Assembly: GCF_000619825.1 (NCBI RefSeq)
Contig: NZ_KK211036.1
Coordinates: 615,787-679,786, forward strand
DNA length: 64,000 bases
DNA from: Prevotella sp. MA2016
GTDB taxonomy: Bacteria; Bacteroidota; Bacteroidia; Bacteroidales; Bacteroidaceae
Reading direction: 5' to 3'
Positions 58,954-64,000 of the stretch are shown here, piece by piece. The notes under the pieces were generated by a model that was not told the origin of the DNA, did no database searches, and saw only the letters and a list, made by a program, of their open reading frames with translations. The first letter of the stretch is position 1. The number at the start of each line of letters is the position of its first letter. The position numbers and the translations under genes were made by a program.

Positions 58954-60009
58954 CTATCGTTTGCGAACGCTTACCCGATATTTGTCCGTCAGTTCAACAT
59001 GCATCACGCGTGTGAATCCATCCTTAAAAGGCGGAATGGATAGTGCCACATGCCCCATCGTTCGCCTCAGGTTGATCTCTACACAAGGCTGCAGCAAGAA
59101 CCCATCCTTATCAGGCTTAGCCACAATCATCATGTCAACACCAAACGGACCTTGATACTTACCCTTCAACAAGCAGCCCATATACTTACAAATGTTTTCT
59201 TGAACGCTAAACAGCAAATCATCTGAAACATAAGCATTTAGAATCTGCTGTTTCTCATCTTCGGTAGCTATCAGGTTGCCCGTATAGGCGCCATTCCTAG
59301 TCTGAAAGAGGGATAGTCCCAGATATCTCACGCTGCCCTCACCATCACTCTCAAACTCCATACCGAAGTCTTTCACCTTATTATAATAGGGCTCGATGGT
59401 TACGCAGCCCTGCTTTTCTATGATATTACTGATCCAGCGCTCCTGATAGGTATCCAGGGCATCCGCCATGAATCGCACCCCTCGCCCACTACTGCTCCAC
59501 GGAGCTTTCACCACGATGCGCCCATGGCTGGCCAGCGCCTGCTTCACCTCATCTATCGTGCTGGCACACCAAGAGCTACCAATAGTTCCGGGCAGTTGCA
59601 ACTGACTGAGCATACCCACAGCCTGCTGGCGATGCGACAAGTTGCGAATCTCGGCTATCTCATCCTCGGTGGGCAGGATAGATGCATCCACCCCATTGCG
59701 AATCAAGAATGAGCGCAGCGCCAAATCCCATCCCCAAGGTTCCACCTTATTTATATATAGGTGATGCAACTGCGTCTTATCTACAAACTTTTTGGGTGTG
59801 CCACCTATCTTTGCCCTCAGTCGGCCATACGACATCATGGCCTTTTCCACATCATCCACCAACACATAATCATCCTCTCCAGCCCAAAGAGCAGGTATAT
59901 ATCCTAAATCAAATCTGAGCTTTCTGCCGGCATGCGGCGCTGTGAAGTTTGACATGTTTGCAGCCAAAGCGAGGTCGTGTTCTGGATTAAATACGTATAA
60001 TTTTGTCAT
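58954..60009 (-). CDS. unrecognised protein, possible ATP-grasp fold
   Basis: 351 residues, starting MTKLYVFNPEHDLALAANMS. A stretch RIVVKAPWSSSGRGVRFMAD looks like the ATP-binding lysine and glycine loop of ATP-grasp enzymes; later FGVDMMIVAK...LQPCVEINLRRTMG fits the metal-binding end of that fold. The NPEHDLALA start is shared by a Bacteroidota family I cannot name. A ligase that joins a carboxylate to an amine is a reasonable guess only. The start is ATG 60009, with TAATTTTG at 60027-60034; upstream codons lie before the promoter. Confidence 0.6.
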   Translation of the reverse strand: MTKLYVFNPEHDLALAANMSNFTAPHAGRKLRFDLGYIPALWAGEDDYVLVDDVEKAMMSYGRLRAKIGGTPKKFVDKTQLHHLYINKVEPWGWDLALRSFLIRNGVDASILPTEDEIAEIRNLSHRQQAVGMLSQLQLPGTIGSSWCASTIDEVKQALASHGRIVVKAPWSSSGRGVRFMADALDTYQERWISNIIEKQGCVTIEPYYNKVKDFGMEFESDGEGSVRYLGLSLFQTRNGAYTGNLIATEDEKQQILNAYVSDDLLFSVQENICKYMGCLLKGKYQGPFGVDMMIVAKPDKDGFLLQPCVEINLRRTMGHVALSIPPFKDGFTRVMHVELTDKYRVSVRKR

Positions 60010-60026
60010 TTTTCCTAATTTTGGCG

Positions 60027-60034
60027 CAAAATTA
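60027..60034 (-). promoter_or_regulatory. -7 element of the ATP-grasp-like gene
   Basis: TAATTTTG on the minus strand, 17 bp before the ATG. Confidence 0.5.
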
Positions 60035-60065
60035 CTATTTTTTTTTGAGATTTTGCAAGTTAGAC

Positions 60066-60096
60066 TTTGCAATTTAAGATAAAATGTGTAACTTTG
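60066..60096 (+). promoter_or_regulatory. promoter of the AAA_14-type ATPase gene
   Basis: TTTG (60066-60069), 19 bp, TAACTTTG (60089-60096). Confidence 0.75.
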
Positions 60097-60135
60097 CAGC
60101 ACTTTTAAAAGTAAACGGAAACAAATCAAGCAGGA

Positions 60136-61329
60136 ATGGAAGCTTTTTTCAGGACGCACAGATATCTCGTAGAGCATGTAAATGCACCGGTTCGTCGCAT
60201 TCTTATGGATGAGATTAACTGGACCGACCGCATGATTGGTATCAAAGGTACACGAGGTGTCGGCAAGACCACCTTTCTTCTACAATATGCCAAGGAGAAT
60301 TTTGATATACAAGACAAGCAATGCCTGTATATCAATATGAACAACTTCTACTTTCAGGGTCAGGGTATAGCCGATTTTGCAGGCAACTTCTACAAGCACG
60401 GCGGTCGCGTATTGCTCATCGACCAGGTGTTTAAGCAGCCCAACTGGAGTAGCGAGCTCCGCAAGTGTTATGATCTGTACCCCAATCTCAAGATTGTGTT
60501 TACTGGTTCGAGCGTGATGCGCCTGAAGGACGAGAACCCCGAACTGAATGGCATCGTGAAGAGCTACAATCTGCGCGGATTCTCGTTCCGCGAGTTTCTC
60601 AACTTGATGACGGGCAACAACTTCAGACCTTACTCTTTCGAAGAGATCATGGAGAATCCCGAGCGAATCATCAAGCAGATTCTGCCCAAGGCCTCGCCCA
60701 ACAAGTATTTCCAGGATTATATCCATCATGGTTTCTACCCCTTCTTCCAGGAAGATCGCAACTATAGCGAGAACCTGCTGAAGACGATGAACATGATGAC
60801 CGAGGTGGATATTCTGCTCATCAAGCAGATAGAGCTGAAGTATCTCACCAAGATCAAGAAGCTATTCTATGAGATAGCCGAAGACGGTTCGAGCAAGGCT
60901 CCCAATGTGAGCAAGCTGGCGCAGGATATCGAAACCAGTCGCGCCACGGTCATGAACTACATCAAGAATCTGGCCGACGCTCGCCTGCTCAACATCCTGT
61001 ATCCTGTGGGTCAGGAGTTCCCCAAGAAGCCAGCAAAGATCATGCTCCACAACTCTAATCTCATGTATGCCATCTACCCTATCAAGGTAGAAAAGCAGGA
61101 GGCTATGGAGACATTCTTTGTGAACTGCATGTGGAAAGACCACAAGGTGAACAGCTGCAGCACGCGCGATGCCCAGTATATCGTGGACGAAAAACTGAAG
61201 TTCCGCGTACTGGATGCCAAGACCTCCGGCAAGTTTCATTCGCAGCCCGACGTGATCTACGCGCGCTACAACACGGAGGTTGGCAAGGATAACCAGATAC
61301 CTTTATGGCTGCTGGGATTCCTCTACTAA
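60136..61329 (+). CDS. AAA_14/DUF4143-type ATPase, Walker B Glu replaced
   Basis: 397 residues. AAA ATPase part (about 30-210) with Walker A GIKGTRGVGKTTFLLQY and sensor TGSSVMRL. The Walker B segment reads RVLLIDQVFKQPNW where relatives have DEV, so the catalytic Glu is Gln. Then a winged-helix region (VSKLAQDIETSRATVMNYIK) and a nuclease-like DUF4143-type end (CSTRDAQYIVDEKLKFRVLD). Members are common in anaerobes and have no settled role. It is a single gene with its own promoter. Confidence 0.85.
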   Translation: MEAFFRTHRYLVEHVNAPVRRILMDEINWTDRMIGIKGTRGVGKTTFLLQYAKENFDIQDKQCLYINMNNFYFQGQGIADFAGNFYKHGGRVLLIDQVFKQPNWSSELRKCYDLYPNLKIVFTGSSVMRLKDENPELNGIVKSYNLRGFSFREFLNLMTGNNFRPYSFEEIMENPERIIKQILPKASPNKYFQDYIHHGFYPFFQEDRNYSENLLKTMNMMTEVDILLIKQIELKYLTKIKKLFYEIAEDGSSKAPNVSKLAQDIETSRATVMNYIKNLADARLLNILYPVGQEFPKKPAKIMLHNSNLMYAIYPIKVEKQEAMETFFVNCMWKDHKVNSCSTRDAQYIVDEKLKFRVLDAKTSGKFHSQPDVIYARYNTEVGKDNQIPLWLLGFLY

Positions 61330-61394
61330 GAATTCACTTTCTACAAAAATAATTTTACACATTTAGTTATTCATTTTTATTGTTATTACAAACA

Positions 61395-64000
61395 ATGGCT
61401 AAAGAAAAAAAGTTTATCACCTGTGATGGTAACGAGGCAGCAGCTCATGTGAGCTATATGTTCTCGGAGGTAGCAGCTATCTACCCCATCACCCCGTCTT
61501 CGCCAATGGCGGAGCATGTTGACGAGTGGGCTGCCCGCGGTCGTAAGAACCTGTGGGGCCAGAACGTCTCAGTTCAGGAAATGCAGTCAGAGGCTGGTGC
61601 TGCCGGTGCCGTTCACGGTTCGCTGCAGGCTGGTGCTCTCACCACTACTTTCACCGCATCTCAGGGTCTGCTCCTGATGATTCCTAACATGTATAAAATT
61701 GCCGGTGAGCTGATTCCTTGCGTATTCGACGTATCTGCCCGTACGCTGGCTTCACACTCTCTGTGTATCTTTGGCGACCACCAGGACGTAATGGCTTGCC
61801 GTCAGACCGGTTTTGCTATGTTCTGCTCTGGTTCAGTACAGGAGGTGATGGACCTTACAGCTGTTCCTCACCTGGCTACTCTCGAGACCTGCGTACCTTT
61901 CGTTAACTTCTTCGATGGTTTCCGCACCTCTCACGAGTATCACAAGATTGAGATGATGGATCAGGAGGATATCCGTCCACTCGTAAAGGAAGAGTACATC
62001 AAGCGTTTCCGCGATCGTGCTATGAGCCCTGAGCGCCCTGTAACACGCGGTACAGCCGAGAACCCTGAGACCTTCTTCACCCACCGCGAGGCCAGCAATC
62101 CTTACTACGATGCTGTTCCTGAGGTAGTAGAGAAGTATCTGGGCGAGATCTCTAAGATTACTGGTCGTGAGTATCACCTCTTCTCTTACTATGGAGCCGA
62201 GGATGCTGATCGCATGATTATCCTCATGGGTTCTGCTACTGATGCAGCTCGCGAGGCTATCGACTACCTGAACGCTAACGGTCAGAAGGTTGGTATGATT
62301 TCAGTTCACCTGTATCGTCCATTCTCAGTTAAGCACCTGCTGGCAGCTGTTCCTAAGACAGTTAAGAAGATTGCCGTTCTGGACCGCACTAAGGAGCCAG
62401 GCGCTAACGGCGAGCCTCTGTACCTCGACGTGAAGGATGCCTTCTACGATGTTAAGGATCGCCCTGTTATCGTAGGTGGTCGCTACGGTCTTGGTAGCCG
62501 CGACACCACACCTGCTCAGATCATCAGCGTGTTCAACAACCTCGCTATGCCCGAGCCAAAGAACCACTTCACAGTTGGTATCGTAGACGACGTTACCTTC
62601 ACCTCTCTGCCTGAGGTTGAGGAGATTGCTCTCGGTGGTGCTGGCATGTTCCAGGCTAAGTTCTACGGTCTGGGTGCCGATGGTACCGTAGGTGCTAACA
62701 AGAACTCAGTTAAGATTATTGGTGACAACACCGACAAGTACTGCCAGGCATACTTCTCTTACGACTCTAAGAAGTCAGGAGGTTTCACCTGCTCTCACCT
62801 GCGTTTCGGTGATACACCTATCCGCTCTACCTATCTGGTAACCACACCTAACTTCGTGGCTTGCCACGTACAGGCTTACCTGCACATGTACGACGTAACT
62901 CGCGGTCTGCAGAAGAACGGTCAGTTCCTGCTGAACACTATCTTCGACGCCGACGAGCTCGAGAAGTTCATGCCTAACAAGGTAAAGCGCTACTTCGCAC
63001 AGAACAACATTACTGTATATACCATCAACGCTACAAAGATTGCACAGGAGATTGGTCTGGGCAACCGCACCAACACTATCCTGCAGAGCGCATTCTTCCG
63101 TATCACCGGCGTAATCCCCGTAGAGCTCGCTGTTGAGAAGATGAAGGCTGCCGCCCTGAAGTCTTACGGTGCTAAGGGTCAGGATGTTGTTGATAAGAAC
63201 TACGCAGCTATCGATCGTGGTGGCGAGTATGTTCAGCTCACAGTTAAGCCTGAGTGGGCTAACCTGGCTGACGATGAGCCTAAGGCCGACAACGCTCCTG
63301 CATTCGTTAAGGAGTTGGTTCGTCCTATCAACGCTCAGGCCGGCGACCTGCTGAAGGTTTCTGACTTCGTTAAGCACAACACCGTCGACGGTTCTTGGGA
63401 GGTTGGTACAGCCGCTTACGAGAAGCGTGGTGTTGAGGCCTTCGTTCCTGTTTGGAACAAGGACAACTGTATCCAGTGTAACCAGTGTGCTTACATCTGT
63501 CCTCACGCTGCTATCCGTCCATTCGTTCTCGACGACGAGGAGCTGAAGGGCTTCGCCGCTGCTGCCGACACTCTCGAGATGAAGGCTCCTGCCGCTATGA
63601 AGGGCATGCACTTCCGCATCGAGACTTCAGTACTCGACTGTCTGGGTTGCGGTAACTGTGCCGACATCTGCCCAGGCAATCCTAAGACTGGTAAGGCTCT
63701 CACCATGGCTCCATTCAATCCTGATGCAGCCGACATGGTTCAGGAGGCTAAGAACTGGGAGTACCTGGTTAAGAACGTTAAGAGCAAGCAGAACCTCGTT
63801 GACATCAAGAGCAACGTTAAGAACTCACAGTTCGCTCAGCCTCTGTTCGAGTTCTCTGGCGCATGCTCTGGTTGCGGTGAGACTCCATACGTTAAGCTGA
63901 TTTCTCAGCTGTTCGGTGACCGTCAGATGATTGCCAACGCTACTGGATGTTCTTCAATCTACTCTGCTTCTATTCCTTCTACACCTTACACTAAGAACGA
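61395..64000 (+). CDS. nifJ: pyruvate:ferredoxin oxidoreductase (partial)
   Basis: The first 868 codons of a long one-chain pyruvate:ferredoxin (flavodoxin) oxidoreductase; the end is outside the window. Domain I: EVAAIYPITPSSPMAEHVDE. Two ferredoxin-type 4Fe-4S clusters at about residues 690-760: CIQCNQCAYICPH and CLGCGNCADICPG. Near the edge the thiamine-diphosphate domain starts with SGACSGCGETPYVKL. It makes acetyl-CoA, CO2 and reduced ferredoxin from pyruvate, as expected in an anaerobe. Codon use is strongly biased, in line with high expression. Confidence 0.96.
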   Translation, partial: MAKEKKFITCDGNEAAAHVSYMFSEVAAIYPITPSSPMAEHVDEWAARGRKNLWGQNVSVQEMQSEAGAAGAVHGSLQAGALTTTFTASQGLLLMIPNMYKIAGELIPCVFDVSARTLASHSLCIFGDHQDVMACRQTGFAMFCSGSVQEVMDLTAVPHLATLETCVPFVNFFDGFRTSHEYHKIEMMDQEDIRPLVKEEYIKRFRDRAMSPERPVTRGTAENPETFFTHREASNPYYDAVPEVVEKYLGEISKITGREYHLFSYYGAEDADRMIILMGSATDAAREAIDYLNANGQKVGMISVHLYRPFSVKHLLAAVPKTVKKIAVLDRTKEPGANGEPLYLDVKDAFYDVKDRPVIVGGRYGLGSRDTTPAQIISVFNNLAMPEPKNHFTVGIVDDVTFTSLPEVEEIALGGAGMFQAKFYGLGADGTVGANKNSVKIIGDNTDKYCQAYFSYDSKKSGGFTCSHLRFGDTPIRSTYLVTTPNFVACHVQAYLHMYDVTRGLQKNGQFLLNTIFDADELEKFMPNKVKRYFAQNNITVYTINATKIAQEIGLGNRTNTILQSAFFRITGVIPVELAVEKMKAAALKSYGAKGQDVVDKNYAAIDRGGEYVQLTVKPEWANLADDEPKADNAPAFVKELVRPINAQAGDLLKVSDFVKHNTVDGSWEVGTAAYEKRGVEAFVPVWNKDNCIQCNQCAYICPHAAIRPFVLDDEELKGFAAAADTLEMKAPAAMKGMHFRIETSVLDCLGCGNCADICPGNPKTGKALTMAPFNPDAADMVQEAKNWEYLVKNVKSKQNLVDIKSNVKNSQFAQPLFEFSGACSGCGETPYVKLISQLFGDRQMIANATGCSSIYSASIPSTPYTKN

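Overview
The window looks like chromosomal DNA of a Bacteroidales bacterium close to Prevotella/Segatella. The reasons are: promoters of the Bacteroidota type (TTTG, about 20 bp, TAnnTTTG) before many genes; an atp operon running beta, epsilon, small membrane protein, subunit a; a methylmalonyl-CoA carboxyltransferase/decarboxylase cluster; a fused malic enzyme-phosphotransacetylase; a SusC-like TonB-dependent receptor; and a C10 (streptopain-type) protease with a sorting-type tail. No organism name can be read directly from the sequence. || Layout. 1-2.6 kb: start of the F-type ATPase operon on the minus strand. 2.75-8.1 kb: a minus-strand run of a periplasmic-binding-domain histidine kinase, a NhaD Na+/H+ antiporter, 6-phosphofructokinase and an NTPase-CYTH fusion. 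8.2-10.7 kb: TerB/DnaJ protein, Maf, KdsC and a nitroreductase. 10.8-17.3 kb: a GNAT/FemAB-like protein, a lipoprotein, a Rel-type ppGpp enzyme without the HD hydrolase residues, a DUF4301 protein, a repeat-rich gap with a perfect 38-bp palindrome, a nucleoside hydrolase remnant and a TetR regulator. 17.4-25.6 kb: highly expressed housekeeping genes (maeB, gdhA, rpsA, htpG). 25.7-30.1 kb: three overlapping paralogous membrane sensor genes. 30.2-30.9 kb: a short sigma-70 factor. || 31-45.3 kb is an accessory stretch of small genes, many intact (alpha/beta-hydrolase-DUF1653 fusion, Hsp20, zinc ribbon, DUF1294, acetyltransferase, HAD phosphatase, vWA protein, a sigma-like protein fused to a macro-like domain, YccF, DinB with a 57-residue partner, YbjQ). 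They are mixed with gene remnants (cupin, YjbQ, TfoX-like and others), repeated promoter cassettes, two copies of a small-RNA-like unit and two tRNA-Arg(ACG) genes in inverted orientation. Several remnants keep the two ends of a gene with the middle missing. || 45.3-51 kb: AraC regulator, dapA, SPFH protein, NfeD protein and the C10 protease, all on the minus strand. 51-56 kb: TonB-dependent receptor and a LruC/DUF4842-type lipoprotein. 56.2-58.9 kb: methylmalonyl-CoA epimerase, carboxyltransferase, a 49-residue subunit and the biotin carrier, which together with MaeB fit succinate/propionate fermentation. 59-61.3 kb: a protein of uncertain family and an AAA_14-type ATPase with an altered Walker B. 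61.4 kb to the end: start of pyruvate:ferredoxin oxidoreductase, cut by the window edge. || The strongest unexplained signals are sigma-54-like promoters before htpG and hsp20 (the latter with three 31-bp-phased upstream repeats and a perfect Shine-Dalgarno), the duplicated small-RNA unit, the sigma/macro-like fusion, the graded triple-sensor operon, the palindrome region at 15.85-16.03 kb and the structured rpsA leader.
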